Shown here one piece after another: positions 11,244-22,369 of a DNA stretch of 64,000 nt. The notes under the pieces are model-generated. The model saw only the letters and a list, made by a program, of their open reading frames with translations, did no database searches and was not told the origin of the DNA. How positions within the stretch are numbered: position 1 is the first letter of the stretch; the number at the start of each line of letters is the position of its first letter. Origin of the DNA: Athripsodes cinereus (lineage: Eukaryota; Arthropoda; Insecta; Trichoptera; Leptoceridae); the NCBI GenBank assembly GCA_947579605.1, contig OX388319.1:25681447-25745446 (forward strand), given 5' to 3'. The translations under genes were made by a program, and so were the position numbers.

Positions 11244-11609
11244 CTATGCCAGTGTTGGCATCTCTGATCCTACCACGTCAGTGGGCGGGGGACCCGGCTG
11301 ACGTAGCAGATCCCATCTTGAGACCCACACATCCACGAATGCCTTAAAGCGTGACGCGTTTGTGGCATTTAAAAACACTTCCCCAAACCAGATGGGTCGA
11401 GGAGTGTCAACAGTCATACCCAGAATCATTTCCTCTCTTGCATCCATCATCAAAGGACATTCCCAAAGGATATGTTCCGCATATTGAGCTACTGTCCCAC
11501 ATGTGCACCATGGATTATCAGTCAATGCTAACTCAAAAAGTTTACCTCTTAACTGGCCATGTCCAGTGATAAGCTGTACAGAGAAATGATCAAGGAACAA
11601 GAAGCTCAT
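11244..11609 (-). pseudogene. R1/I-type LINE ORF2, C-terminal remnant
   Basis: A 121-codon open frame. It reads QLITGHGQLRGKLFELALT, then a CXC...H...C zinc-finger-like pattern (WCTCGTVAQYAEHILWECP), then WVSRWDLLRQPGPP. The LTGHG-C-C-H-C layout is the tail that follows reverse transcriptase in R1-clade and related non-LTR retrotransposons, where it takes part in nucleic-acid binding. Reverse transcriptase and endonuclease domains are absent, so this is a 5'-truncated dead copy. The same C-terminus occurs at 3738 and, more diverged, at 38310-38395. The first M is simply the first ATG in the remnant, not a real start. Confidence 0.8.
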
Positions 11610-11717
11610 TTTCAGTCTTTCACGGACATCTGGAAAGAATTTGTAGAATAAATAAATTATATATGGATGTACTTAGCTTTATCATTCGTCGATTGTATCA
11701 TAATTATATCATACTAG

Positions 11718-11985
11718 ATGTTCTATCCGGCGTCGCCAGGATGAAATTCATAAAATTTCTCGTCATGGCAACACGTGACAGCGGAACTTTCATACAAACG
11801 TCACTTTCATACAAAAATACATTCCAAATTTCCGACTTTTCCGTTGGATTTTCCAAAAATTTTCTTTCATGCAAACCGTCTCCTGATAATTACGAACACA
11901 ACAAAAAAAGAATCAGCCAATTCAGTTCAGCCGTTTTCAAGTTATGGGGAACATACATGGTCAACTCATTTTTATTTATAGAGAT
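11718..11985 (+). repeat. Interspersed repeat, probable LINE 3' region
   Basis: The chain TTCTATCCGGCGTCGCCAGG ... ATTCAGTTCAGCCGTTTTCA ... TTTTTATTTATAGAGAT has the look of a very common arthropod repeat whose copies end near an 'agccgttttcaagttat' phrase. Two overlapping open frames (11663-12097, 11775-11981) arise from it and carry no known domain. The class is uncertain. Confidence 0.4.
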
Positions 11986-12840
11986 ATGTAGCAGTAGGTG
12001 TAATAATATTCTGGCGGTTGTTATTGTTGTATTAATATTCCAAAGCGGCGGGTTCATTCATCCGAGATTTTCGGATGGATTCTCCCTTTTAACGTAACAT
12101 TGCTCCTGCTTCATATACTCCCGTAAATTGCCTAAAGTAACGTACATAATACATAAATATATTGTTTTCCCGTATGATGTACTGTACTGTAATGTACTGT
12201 TATTTATTAGATAGAATACGTAGATGCCTTTTTTGTACCATTTTGTTATTTTTACCATAATACACTAACTGAATTTGCGAAATCAGAAATTTTCGGGCGA
12301 AAATGAATTGTTACACTTGCGGAGGATCGGGAACTCAATAATTTTATATTGAGTATTTTTGTCGCTTTGGAAGTTGTTTCCTCTTGTTTGCGCTGAGGAC
12401 TAACTATCATTCTTCCGTTTTCCTCGTGAACGCGAGCAAACTAGTGTCTTTCTTGCAGCACTGTGGGCGATCCTGTTGATAGCCGTCTTGTATATATGGT
12501 CTATCTAGAATAGTCTCCTCTTCCTAATCCAACGGATGTAACTCTTCAGACTTCTGCACTATCCGGATGGTCACTGGGTCTTTCAATCTTCTTACTCCAT
12601 CTCACTTTATCCTCCGTGTCGCATATTCTTCTATCTCAGTGTTTGTGATATTCTATCTCTTGAGAGTTTTACGTCCTATTCGTGAGACCATAAAAAATGA
12701 AACTTTCAGAATTGGTTGATGCCTCATCATTACTGAATTGTAAATGTTTAAACGTGATGATAATTGTATTTACCATCACGGTATATCTCATAAATGGGGT
12801 AGCCAGTATTCTAATTGCACGTAATAAATGTTTTGGTAAT
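11986..12840. other. Non-coding stretch
   Basis: No gene found. 12360-12660 is less AT-rich than its neighbours but has no readable frame or recognised repeat. Confidence 0.4.
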
Positions 12841-12861
12841 AATAAACCCGTCACGTATATT

Positions 12862-13345
12862 TCTTCTCTATACTCATTTTTTGCTTATGGTGCTCGTTGT
12901 TGGAACAATCTTTCATCGAAAAGCAGGATGATAACAACCTTCCATTCTTTCAGACAAGCTGTCAAAAATAATTTTCTCTCACTGAATATAACATCTGTCT
13001 CCTATACTCCTTTCCCTTATGCGTGTGTATGTTGCAATATATTATTTATAGTCTTAATGTATGTTTATGTTTTCTTTTTATTTCTATTGATATGTATATT
13101 TATTTCGTATGTATGTTTCTTTGATTTGTATTTTATTTTGATATTATATATTTATTTCTTATGTATATTCCTTTGATTTTAATTTTAATACCGGATTAGT
13201 TGGAATACATCGCACTCTCGCGATAAACTCGATCTCTGTACGTGTACATTAAATAACTGATATTTTTTTATGATACTTTGTACTGTTTTGAAGTAATGTA
13301 ACCAATAATGTACAGTGAAGATCAAAATAAATAAATATATTTTCC
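12862..13345 (+). pseudogene. Jockey/CR1-like LINE: RT C-terminus and 3' UTR
   Basis: A frame through 12862-12980 reads SLYSFFAYGARCWNNLSSKS, then FHSFRQAVKNNFLSL. This is the pattern (FaYxapkxWNsLP..lr...sfk..lk..L) that closes ORF2 of many non-LTR elements. The frame then runs into AT-rich UTR. From 13195 come TTAGTTGGAA, a hairpin ATCGC-6 nt-GCGAT (13209-13224), AAACTCG and a final AAAATAAATAAATA tail. The upstream reverse transcriptase is missing. The surrounding 159-codon frame (12697-13176) is not a host gene. Confidence 0.75.
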
Positions 13346-13630
13346 GGGAAACCTCAAACATAATATTATTTACAGTACCAGCTATGTAAGACTTAGGTAA
13401 TAATATTGTAGCAATAATGTATGTAAATCTAGTGAGTATGTGATGAAAAGAAAGCAAGAGGTTTTGATTGATAGATTACTTTGTGAACCCGTTATGCATG
13501 GGAATAGGGAATACCTACTGTAGATACCTTCACAACACATTTTCAATTATGTAGGTATATACCCAGTGTAGAGAGGGTGCAATGTATGTTTGTATGTTAT
13601 TATAATATTACTACAGTAATATGTACACAT

Positions 13631-14051
13631 TAGTGATGTGCCGCATATTTTTTTACGTATAAAAAACATACAAATGGCTTAGTTCCAATAAACTAAGTTT
13701 TGTATAAAAATTTTGGTACAAAAACGATATGATCGTGAAATATCTCAAATTCCCATTGCAGATTGTAAATTTGTCAAAGAGGGTAGTAGACATTTTGAAA
13801 TTCGTGCAAACTCGAGAGTATTTTTAATAATTGTTGGACATATCTACAATTTTTTTACAAATAAGTATAACACATTAATTATTTAGCAACATTAGCCCAA
13901 TAACTGATGTCACATTAAATTAAGAAATTTAAAAATAGCACATATCAGAAACGAAAAAAAAATAGAATAATCATTACTTAAAATGTAAAGAGTAATAAAT
14001 AATTACGTACTTATTCGCGAATATAAAAAATAGACATTCTTTACATCACTA
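13631..14051. mobile_element. Non-autonomous hAT element
   Basis: Ends TAGTGATGTGCCGCATATTT and, inverted, TAGTGATGTAAAGAATGTC. Flanks GTACACAT (13623-13630) and GTACACAC (14052-14059) match at 7 of 8 positions. Interior is AT-rich and non-coding. The ends resemble those of the element at 41236-41704. Confidence 0.8.
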
Positions 14052-14187
14052 GTACACACACAGTACCTACGTCATGCTGTATCTATGTACATAATAATTA
14101 TATAGAAGATAGTGGGAGTGTATGATATTATTATACAGTAAGGAGCACAGAGTGATTCTAACAATTCTTTTCTCTTGTTCACATTAT

Positions 14188-14275
14188 AACAATCTGTTCT
14201 TGGACGTCCGCGCTTCCTCATATCCCCTTTTCGAGATTAATGTATCCTCTTCGGAGTCCTTTCATAGTGTTTACT
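14188..14275 (+). repeat. Dispersed repeat fragment (5.7-kb family)
   Basis: CTTGGACGTCCGCGCTTCCTCA followed by a TGTATCCTC segment matches 5849-5900. No coding sequence is readable. Confidence 0.5.
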
Positions 14276-14351
14276 TTGAATTGCAAAACAATATAAACGA
14301 ATTGTAGCGCATGGTGTTGGATGATAACTAACTTTGAAAGATTTACCCTTT

Positions 14352-14460
14352 TTCTACAGTTATTTGTAGAGGACAGTTTTCATGTTCATTATATGCAGCT
14401 GGTCTGCTGGCTACTCCACTTGTGGGATATACCGTGATGGTGTAGTTAGTAGTCATTTGT
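14352..14460 (+). repeat. AGT-tailed retroposon family copy
   Basis: TAGAGGACAGTTTTCATG, ATGCAGCTGGTCTGCTGGCT, ACTTGTGGGATATACCGTGA and a GTAGTTAGTAGT tail appear in family order. The copy is 5'-truncated. Confidence 0.75.
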
Positions 14461-15120
14461 AGTTATTGTCTATTTTGTACCTATAAATAAATAAATAAAT
14501 TATTATCACCTTGTATAGGGGATAGGATATAATATTATAAGTTATTGTATCTGTATTGTGTACCTTATGGGGGTATACCATTTTAACATAATGTTAGGTG
14601 TATTGAGTGAATGCCGTATACAGTATGTACGGATATGTAAGTAGAGCACTCCCATGTGAACAGCCGTACCTACACATTGTACATACATTGCTGCTTTAAA
14701 GGAATCTTTGTATGGAAATAGAAAGCGTGCGGAGACTGGATACTTTTTAAATGGATATATATCTAGTATTATCAGTCCTACTTACAAACGAGGAATAACA
14801 ACTGTTATACCAGTCTAGGGAGGTATTCAGACTTGTTCACATTCAGTGATCACTCTGGATGATCCTCCAAAATAAAAAAGTGTTAATAGATATTAGTGAT
14901 CACTAGCGATGATGGATGATTACCACCCGACATAATTTTGATGAAAGGAACTTTCACTGAAACGATCGTACTCAAGGTTTTTCCAATTATTAATTGTCTT
15001 ATTCTCTACGAATTAGTGTTGAATGTTAGAATTATATGCAAATTAGACATGCTGTTGTATATCTACTCTCGAGAATTTTATTATTATTTTTTGGTAATTT
15101 AACAACCGTTAGTTTTCATT
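14461..15120. other. Non-coding stretch
   Basis: AT-rich, no gene. 14785-14812 repeats the CTTACAAACGAGGAATAAC motif also seen at 579-600. Confidence 0.45.
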
Positions 15121-15352
15121 ATATTTATTTTTTATTGTTCAGTGGAGCACCCAGCAAAAAAATGATCTCTCACTCTTTTCCGTAAGTATTTTAATAAATT
15201 CATTTTACATATTTAATTCAGCGATGAGGTTTGCCTCCCATCCTAAATGTCTTATTTTTTGTTGGCACGAAGAGGACAGCTTTCATCTGTACTACATGCA
15301 GCTGGTTTGCTGGCTATCCCACTTGTGGAATATGCCGTCAATGTATTAGTTG
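15121..15352 (+). repeat. AGT-tailed retroposon family, near-complete copy
   Basis: Contains the 5' phrase TCTCTCACTCTTTTCCGTAA, the middle TTCAGCGATGAGGTTTGCCT, GAGGACAGC, and the core GGCTATCCCACTTGTGGAAT. The tail is eroded to ATTAGTTG. Confidence 0.7.
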
Positions 15353-15985
15353 TATGACTAAAGTTTTTCATTTAATCTGGGTTAGCATCAGGCATGTCTA
15401 GTAAGGTTATGCTAAAGATGCATTTTCTTTGCGAGTATTGTTGTTTGTGTGTTTATTATGTTTACATTGCAGACAGAGCGAAAGACGTAGATAAATGAGT
15501 CGACTCACTACTATATACCTGACACACTCCGCTCTACTTACTATGCATTATTATTATTGTGTAGTGTGGTACATATATTTTAATACCTTTCTACTCTTTT
15601 TTGCGTAAGCAGAGAGGACGGAATGCCAACATACAATGGTAGATTTATTGCAGCGTAATAAAAAATTAAATAATATTTATTTATTAATTAATTAATTTTT
15701 GTATTTATTTTTTCAACGAATATAATCATACAATAGATACAAGTAAGAAATAGGATTATCCAACTAGGTAAACCTGTTCAAGGATAATCATTTTGTTACA
15801 ATTATAATTACAATATCATACACATTAAATGTAAAAATGAATTAAACACAATTTTTTTTATAAATATCTATTTTACCCTCGAAATTGAGCAGAGCTAATG
15901 CGTTTAGGGATTATTGAGCTTTTTTTTAATATTTAACAAATTCTTTGATTAAATCATTCCTACATTAAACCTTATATATAGGTAT
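15353..15985. other. AT-rich non-coding stretch
   Basis: Includes a TTAATTAATTAATT run at about 15684-15698. No gene. A LINE 3' end on the - strand is possible around 15690-15900, but I could not support it. Confidence 0.4.
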
Positions 15986-16408
15986 TCAATTATTTGCTAT
16001 ATAAAAAAAACAACACGGTAACTATTTTAATATGTCAATTTGCTATATAAAAAAAAAACACGGTAACTATTTTAATATGTCAATTTGCTATATAAAAAAA
16101 ACAACACGGTAACTATTTTAATATGTCAATTTGCTATTTAAAAAAAACAACACGGTAACTATTTTAATATGTCAATTTGCTATATAAAAAAAACAACACG
16201 GTAACTATTTTAATATGTCAATTTGCTATTTAAAAAAAACAACACGGTAACTATTTTAATATGTCAATTTGCTATATAAAAAAAACAACACGGTAACTAT
16301 TTTAATATGTCAATTTGCTATATAAAAAAACAACACGGTAACTATTTTAATATGTCAATTTGCTATGTAAAAAAAACAACACGGTAACTATTTTAACATG
16401 TCAAATTG
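15986..16408 (+). repeat. 46-bp minisatellite, nine units
   Basis: Unit begins TCAATTTGCTATATAAAAAA, then CAACACGG, TAACTATTTTAATATG. Nine units are nearly identical. They vary in the A-run length and in TATATAAA/TATTTAAA/TATGTAAA. The array ends at 16400 with a ninth unit carrying AACATG, followed by a partial TCAAATTGA. It has no spacers or coding content. Confidence 0.9.
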
Positions 16409-17486
16409 ACCAAAAAATAAGGAGTGTGTTTTTTTTCCGTTTTTTGACGTTGTCGCACGGATATGATAAGGCTCGCCGTTTGTACGAGCATTTTTAATCT
16501 TGATGTGAAGCGATCATTTGGCGATTTATATTGCGGCATCAGCTAGGCTGTTATTGTATTTACTAGGAACTAGCTACTTTCATCGAATTCAGCTTCACTC
16601 TAGAACTTATCTTTAAATTATCAAAAAAACGTCCATCGTGATTTATATATATATATATATATATGTATTTGTAGGACCGTGGAATGTAATTGTGTTTTTT
16701 AAATGGTACATATCACTTCAAAATAACGAATTTGACAACCATTTAATAACTTGTAGATTTATATATTAATTTACATATTTAATTCCAGACATACTCGTAC
16801 ACAAATCATAATAAGTATGCCAACGTTTAAGGTATTTGTAATTTTATTATCTCGGAAAATGTTCAATAGACCTCACTTCAACAAAGTTCTGTCTATATGC
16901 CATTCCCTATGTAAATACTCTCCGTGCTGCCTCAGAACAGACAAAAATCTAGCGAGGAAGTTAATATGTACATTTTGTATTTTGAATTGTTTTTAGAACA
17001 CGTGTAATCGGGTTAAGAACACATACGTTGAGTTATATTGCTTTTTGAAGTAGTTAAGTTTGATATTGTTGGAAAAATAGAACCCTGTTAAAGTAAGGCA
17101 ACGAGTTGAAAGTTCGTATAGAGGGCATTGTCTTAAAGTCACTGTTTTCTATTAAACTCCGTCATGTTAGTTATCCATAGAGGACTTGTATGTAAAAATG
17201 AAATGCACGCATTGAAATATTAATTATACTTCGGTTATTATGAATGAATTTTAAAATACCGCAACGCACCCGGTATCGGTGTGATGGTGGTGAAAGGCTG
17301 AAATCGCCGCTAAATCATGATTGATGGATCCTCAATTTATTTATCATTCATCACTCACTTTTTACTCGCTGATCCTCCATCGCATCGTGGATCAGCTATT
17401 TATATATCTATCTATCTATATCTAAACGCAGTACGGAATTACAATATGTATATGTGTGTGTATCTCAAAATGTTAGTTGGTAGTAA
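16409..17486. other. Non-coding stretch after the minisatellite
   Basis: Starts with about 200 bp less AT-rich (16430-16620), with a small GCTCG/CGAGC hairpin at about 16470-16490. An (AT)n run lies at 16645-16665 and a (TATC)n run at about 17400-17425. No gene recognised. Confidence 0.45.
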
Positions 17487-17640
17487 TCTATAGATAGACA
17501 TACACACACTATTAGTACATAGTACATTCTATGTGATTTTCAAGCAGATATTTTTAACACATATAATCTATAGACATACACACACTTTTAGTACATAGTA
17601 CATTCTATGTGATTTTCAAGCAGATATTTTTAACACATAT
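17487..17640 (+). repeat. Two-copy tandem duplication, ~75 bp unit
   Basis: Two adjacent copies share ACATACACACACT, TTAGTACATAGTACATTCTA and AAGCAGATATTTTTAACACA, with only a few differences (ATAGATAGACAT against ATAGACAT; ACTATTAG against ACTTTTAG). It is a recent local duplication. Confidence 0.85.
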
Positions 17641-18805
17641 CGGCAAAAGTCTAACTGTCATGCGGAGATATGTTTCATTGCAGGTATAAATAAATATATT
17701 CTGAAACCTTGTGTCTTCCAGCTTTAAGTGAGTGGATACTTCGAGGACTTCCCACAATATTTCTCATTGTTTGATCTGAAACATGGGTACTCGTGATTTC
17801 GAACTTTGGCTGATTAATTAAATTTGATATATTTCATCCAAATTATCGATCATCCAGAGTGAAGCCATGTGAATACTACTTTCTTTACTTAAAGAGACCT
17901 TAGAGAATGTACATGGAATATGTAGAGAAGATTAGATGGATAGATACGTAGATATTGTACAATAGGTAGCAATGTAGTGTTGTGTAATGTCTCCTCTGGG
18001 ATAGAGATGAGGCCCTCGCCTCGTACTGACAGTGCTGTGATAAGCGAGAGTATTATTATTAAACAAAATACACTTCCACCTCCTCCTTTAGGCAGTATAT
18101 ATAATGTTCTGAATTACAATCACTTCAATCTATTCCGTGTTCATTCTTATCATCCCTATGTCATCAATTGGCTCATAGAATCGTCAGGCTATTATAAACA
18201 ATTCCTCCTAGGTTCGCAACAAAATAGCGTATGTCCTAACAAGACGAAAGACGTCTCTCTCGACAATAAATCACAGAGTAGAGGAAAACATTTGTTTTTT
18301 TTATTTATTTCGTTAGTAACTTAATTCGCTAAACAATTCGTTATCCCTGGTTGTATCAAAACCTTACCGAACAAATTTTTGTAACGTGTTCGATAAATTC
18401 CTCTCCCGTAGTCAAATCTCCAAACATAGCACTTATGATAATGACTTGATGTTTAGATTAGACAATTCATTGTTTCTAAAACAACAGTATTATTAGAACG
18501 TTAGGAATACCATAATTTGTTCTTTAGAAAACCAAACACGGAATGTTAATTGTTACTAACGAACTAACAAACTAACTAACTTTATTATTTAATTAAAATA
18601 AGTATTGGATATGGTATTAGCAGAATTGTAAAATGCAACTCTTGCATTTTGTGAAAAACTTTGCCTTATACGTTCCTCGAAATGCTTACCACTTTAATTT
18701 TCAAAACTTTTTGTTTGCGGAGACTATTAATGTTTTACCATAATACAATGTTCGGATGTAATAATATTTCTATCTAATTTATGGAACAAAACTTAAAAGT
18801 TTTAT
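17641..18805. other. Non-coding stretch, unassigned open frame
   Basis: A 115-codon + frame (17977-18324) starts with ATG but has no recognised domain, signal peptide or membrane helix. It reads into a poly(T) run. Treated as chance. Nothing else was identified. Confidence 0.4.
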
Positions 18806-19140
18806 TACTACTACTTCTACTGCTATATCATCAAGGCATATCCCACAAGTGGGGTAGTCAGCTGACCACCTGCATGTCCTTCTGAGACCGCCTTGGCCAA
18901 AAGCTGTTATGGTCTCGGTGCAGGCTGATGTTTTTATAATAATATAACAAACATGCTAGCCGTCCTCTCCGTACCAAAAAATTATGTCATTCAGAATATG
19001 TGATACACCTCATCGTTGAATTTAAGATTTTAAATGTCTTTAATTTTACAGACGCCTGCCTCTTACAAAACGGACACTCGAAAACATACGGAAAAGAGTT
19101 GGGAGACAAATTGTTTGCCGAGTGCGTTACGGAATTTTAA
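18806..19140 (-). mobile_element. AGT-tailed retroposon, longest copy
   Basis: On the - strand, 5' to 3': a GCCAAACAATTTGTCTCCCA-like start, CTCTTTTCCGTA, GAGTGTCCGTTTTGTAAGAG, ACGATGAGGTGTATCAC, TTTGGTACGGAGAGGAC, and the core GACTACCCCACTTGTGGGAT. It ends GATATAGCAGTAGAAGTAGT. It carries about 60 extra bases (near 18890-18955) that split the TGCATG part of the core compared with other copies. There is no tRNA-type promoter and no frame, so it may be either a LINE 3' end or a SINE of unknown origin. Confidence 0.75.
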
Positions 19141-19183
19141 ATTGATATTTGACATGAAACCGAGCTTTTAGTTGACATTTAAG

Positions 19184-19295
19184 CTTTACTATTTTTAATT
19201 ATATATAGAGACCTGGTTTTGGTTTCGACTAACAAAGTCATTTTCAAAACTTTATAAGTCGAAACCAAATCACTTTATTATTTAAAATAGTAAAA
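19184..19295. mobile_element. Foldback element
   Basis: GGTTTCGACT near 19217 is mirrored by AGTCGAAACC, and the outer TTTTACTATTTT arms match near 19285-19295. It resembles the foldback at 40879-41024, which also has paired GGTTTTGG and TTTACTA arms. Confidence 0.55.
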
Positions 19296-19530
19296 CATAA
19301 ACAATTTGTGTTTCTTTACAAAAATTCATATGGAGTTTTACAAAAAAAAACCGTCTACTCAATCAATAATATATTTTAATCTATTTGAAGACGAAAACTT
19401 GTTGTAGTGGATGTTTGTAATAATGTTTTTGTATTTATTTTTATTTTTACAAGTTTTGTATTAATAGTATTAGTTATCTTTTATAATGTATTTCCACAAA
19501 GTTACACTTGAAAATATAGAATATTTAGTA

Positions 19531-19760
19531 TTAGTTAGTTTTCATTTGAAGGGAAAGAATCACTCCGCCGAGATTGAGAGAAGAAAAAGAGAAGATAGAA
19601 TGCGTAGTAAAACAAATTATAAAAAATAAATTGCCTTGGGCTTCTTCCCTTCTCCTGGGAAGAGGTGGGGTGTTGCGATGAGCAGCACCGGCAAGGTTAA
19701 ATATCCCCGAGGTGATGAAGAGAGCCACCAGCCAGTCAGCCAACCACCAGTTATACATAG
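19531..19760 (-). other. Unidentified 75-codon open frame, GC-rich start
   Basis: The - strand frame begins MYNWWLADWLVALFITSGIF and continues with a basic, proline-rich NTPPLPRRREEAQG. It is less AT-rich than its surroundings (19630-19760), which hints at former coding sequence. The tryptophan-rich hydrophobic start could be a membrane helix. I do not recognise the family. It could be a stray exon or a transposon fragment, and no splice signals decide this. Confidence 0.25.
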
Positions 19761-20069
19761 CTTTGAAATTACTATTATTCTCACTGTTACTCTACAACAT
19801 TAGCTACATACTGTTATAGCTCAGGGAGACCAAAATTAAATAACTGTTCCTGCTAAACAAAAAACTCCTGTAACCCTATAACCCGATGACTCTTTTTTAG
19901 TAGGGATTTTGGCTGAACAGCCCATTATACTGATAAATTTGTTATTGTAAAAATTGGATCGGATGAATGGAAATCCCAGACTATCCGAGCGGTCGGTGGG
20001 TTCCCTTCAATGACATATTTTGAAGAATAAAATAAAAATTACCTTGACTAGACTAAAAAGACTCCCGAT

Positions 20070-20212
20070 TCAATATAATAATAATAAAGACAATTTATAT
20101 TTGGCGCCGTTTAATGATCCGTGACCATCTCAAGGGCGCCATGACTTTTCTTGAAAAGCAGTGTTTTCAGCTTACTCCTGAACGTTGCAGTGGGCTGGTT
20201 CTTTCTCAACTA
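20070..20212 (-). pseudogene. LINE ORF2 C-terminus and 3' end
   Basis: The - strand reads TATFRSKLKTLLFKKSHGAL and then a stop, the sfk.klK..L pattern that closes many LINE reverse-transcriptase proteins. A (TTA)n-type tail follows near 20070-20095. Heavily 5'-truncated. Confidence 0.55.
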
Positions 20213-20831
20213 GGACAAAGAGAAAAGAATGTGTAATAAAGTACCTAATGTTTTATGAAATAAATTGTAGGTGAAATAAAGGTTTTTTCTTTGGTTAGAA
20301 TCCGGCTAAGATCAAAAAGAAAAGGAAAAAACATTGCCAAACTTATGTTACTTATTTTTCTTAAATTAACTGTGGTGCTGGATGATAGCTGATTTTGGAA
20401 GTTTTCAGAACACTTCTCTCGCATCCTTTCCACATTCATCATGTTTTTATCTTAATTTGAAATAAATTAAGATAACATATTTTAAATTCTGCTAAAATAC
20501 TTGGATTTTGTTGATTTTGGACACCCTGCTGATGTAGCAAGACACTGTACTATGTGTGTGTTGTGTCGGTGGCTTCTTATTCTCCTGTTCGCCTGTTATC
20601 CTCCCTCATGTAGCCTCCTGGCCTGGTGTTATATTGCTCTCTGAGGAGTCGTTATCCGGCTCACATAAAAACACACTCTTTCTGACGCCATTAGCCTTCT
20701 TATCTTTAAGTGATCGCCATCTACAAAGCCAAATTATATATCCTTAAACCTAACTACCGAGACATTTACAAAAGGTACATCTAACACGTCCCAGAGTTAT
20801 AGAAATATCATTTTTTATAGGGTCGATGAAG

Positions 20832-20875
20832 AATTTTGGTAACAACAACATACTTATGTTGTTGTTACCAAAATT
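20832..20875. repeat. Perfect 21-bp palindrome
   Basis: AATTTTGGTAACAACAACAT and its exact complement are separated by only 2 bp. It would form a strong cruciform or hairpin. No function can be assigned. Confidence 0.85.
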
Positions 20876-20929
20876 AGTACTATTCTATCCTCTAAAGTAA
20901 ATAACTGTTTTGATGATCATTTTTCGCAA

Positions 20930-21088
20930 TACACCGTTCCTATCATGACAACGGCATAAAAGCGTTAGAAAAGTTATGGAAAGAGTTGATTCGACTATTG
21001 CAAAGATGCTCTGAATGGAGGAGGCTGTATTCTGCCCTCTGCTTTCGAAAGAGTTCTTAAAAGGTGATTGGATTGGATATGATGATAT
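20930..21088 (+). pseudogene. RTE-like LINE C-terminal tail
   Basis: The frame reads ELIRLLQRCSEWRRLYSAL, matching the LVQRHSEWRRLVSAL tail at 55.3 kb. This W/R-rich closing motif is typical of RTE-type ORFs. Only the tail remains. Confidence 0.55.
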
Positions 21089-21100
21089 TTAAAACAAATA

Positions 21101-21258
21101 CTTACTTACTTCCGATGGCCGAACAGCCCTTGTAGGATTTTTGCCTCCGAAACAATAGATCTCCAAGTCTTTCTATCCTGAGCAATGGACTGCCAGTCGT
21201 CTTTAGCATTGAGCTCCTCTAGATCTCGGTTGATGTTATCTAACAATCTTTGTCTTTA
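21101..21258 (-). pseudogene. RTE-like LINE C-terminal tail and 3' end
   Basis: The - strand reads DDWQSIAQDRKTWRSIVSEA, then LQGLFGHRK and a stop in AAGTAAGTAAG. The W...A.DR..WR.IV..A pattern is the C-terminus of RTE-clade proteins. The same tail occurs at 28588-28672. Confidence 0.65.
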
Positions 21259-21454
21259 AAACAAATAAATAAAAAAAAATCTAACGCCGTAATATGATAA
21301 TATCACTTCGAGGGCGCTTTACAATATTCACGTCCAATATTGAAATAAATGTCAATTGAAAAATTGTCGTCAGAAAAATGAAAATCCACACTTTTACATT
21401 TTAGGATGATCTATATATGTATGTAAGTCCTTAATTCACTCCGTAATTAGAAAA

Positions 21455-21520
21455 AACAAAGGCAAAATAATACATTCTTTAAAAGATCTCAACCTCTCGG
21501 CAGGTTTTAGGCTTAAAACA
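21455..21520 (+). repeat. Short dispersed repeat, copy 1
   Basis: AAAATAATACA, GATCTCAACC and GGCAGGTTTTAGGCT recur in order at 30056-30110. No class assigned. Confidence 0.5.
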
Positions 21521-21726
21521 TTATAAACAGTTTATTTATTCACAGTAAATAAATAAAATAAAACAAATACATTACGGTTTTTATGAGACCATACCAGAAA
21601 GTTGCTATGTAAATGTATGAAAGGTTTACCAAATATTAGGACTCCTTATACAATATATCTGTGCTGTATACATTTAGTCTTTGACAAAAAAATTACAGAT
21701 TCGTCATGTGTAAAAATGGGAAAAAA

Positions 21727-21907
21727 ATATAAAATATAAAAAACACTGTTTTATGTTTCACATTAATGTATACCAAAGTATACTACAATTACGCCTAGCG
21801 CTTTCACCAATATATTGGCATTATAAACTGAGTTTATACTCCGCCCTGATGATACTTTGGTATACATTAATGTGAAACATAAAACAGTGTTTTTGATATT
21901 TTATATT
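21727..21907. mobile_element. Foldback MITE
   Basis: Arms of about 55 bp: AACACTGTTTTATGTTTCAC and ATTAATGTATACCAAAGTAT (21741-21782) are mirrored with very few differences at 21852-21907. The 70-bp centre is less AT-rich. It lies just 3' of a LINE coding remnant on the - strand. Confidence 0.75.
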
Positions 21908-21944
21908 ATTAAAATGTTGTTTCACAATGTCAACACTAAAACAT

Positions 21945-22090
21945 TAAATTTAATGGAAAAAAAGTCTCCAAGCCTCTTCTTAAACCATCATAGTTTGTGG
22001 CCTGTCTAAGACCTAGAGGCAAACTATTCCAGAGCTTGAGGCCGGCATAATAAAGAGCACGGTCTACATTGCCTTCCACACTTTTATTTA
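21945..22090 (-). pseudogene. LINE reverse transcriptase C-terminus
   Basis: The - strand reads DRALYYAGLKLWNSLPLGLR, then QATNYDGLRRGLETFF. It matches the aGlkLWNSLP closing pattern of jockey/CR1-type LINE ORF2. It is short and 5'-truncated, and its class differs from the RTE tails nearby. Confidence 0.65.
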
Positions 22091-22369
22091 ATTATTTATT
22101 CTCTAGACAATAATCAAGTGTCGTTTACGTGCCAAAGCACCTTAAGGACTCAATTGTGCAATTTATTAGTTCAGGGACATTGTATCTACGTCATCATGTA
22201 AAATATAAAAAATAAGATGAGATTAGATGAGAATCTCGTGTAGTTCTAATACATATGTATATGTATGCCTATCTATATACCAATTACTCCACGTGCCGTG
22301 AATTCAGTGTGAAAAATGATATAGCATCCTATATAATTTGTAACAAGCTACATACCGCATATCGTCGGT

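Noticed and set aside
11244..11609. 121-codon frame as a host zinc-finger gene
   Set aside because: LTGHG and the C-C-H-C pattern are those of R1-type LINE tails, with two more copies in the window.
12697..13176. 159-codon open frame as a host membrane protein
   Set aside because: Its recognisable part is a LINE RT C-terminus, and the rest is AT-rich UTR that translates into hydrophobic residues.
15986..16408. CRISPR-like regular repeat array
   Set aside because: Units are directly adjacent with no unique spacers, and the surroundings are eukaryotic. It is a minisatellite.
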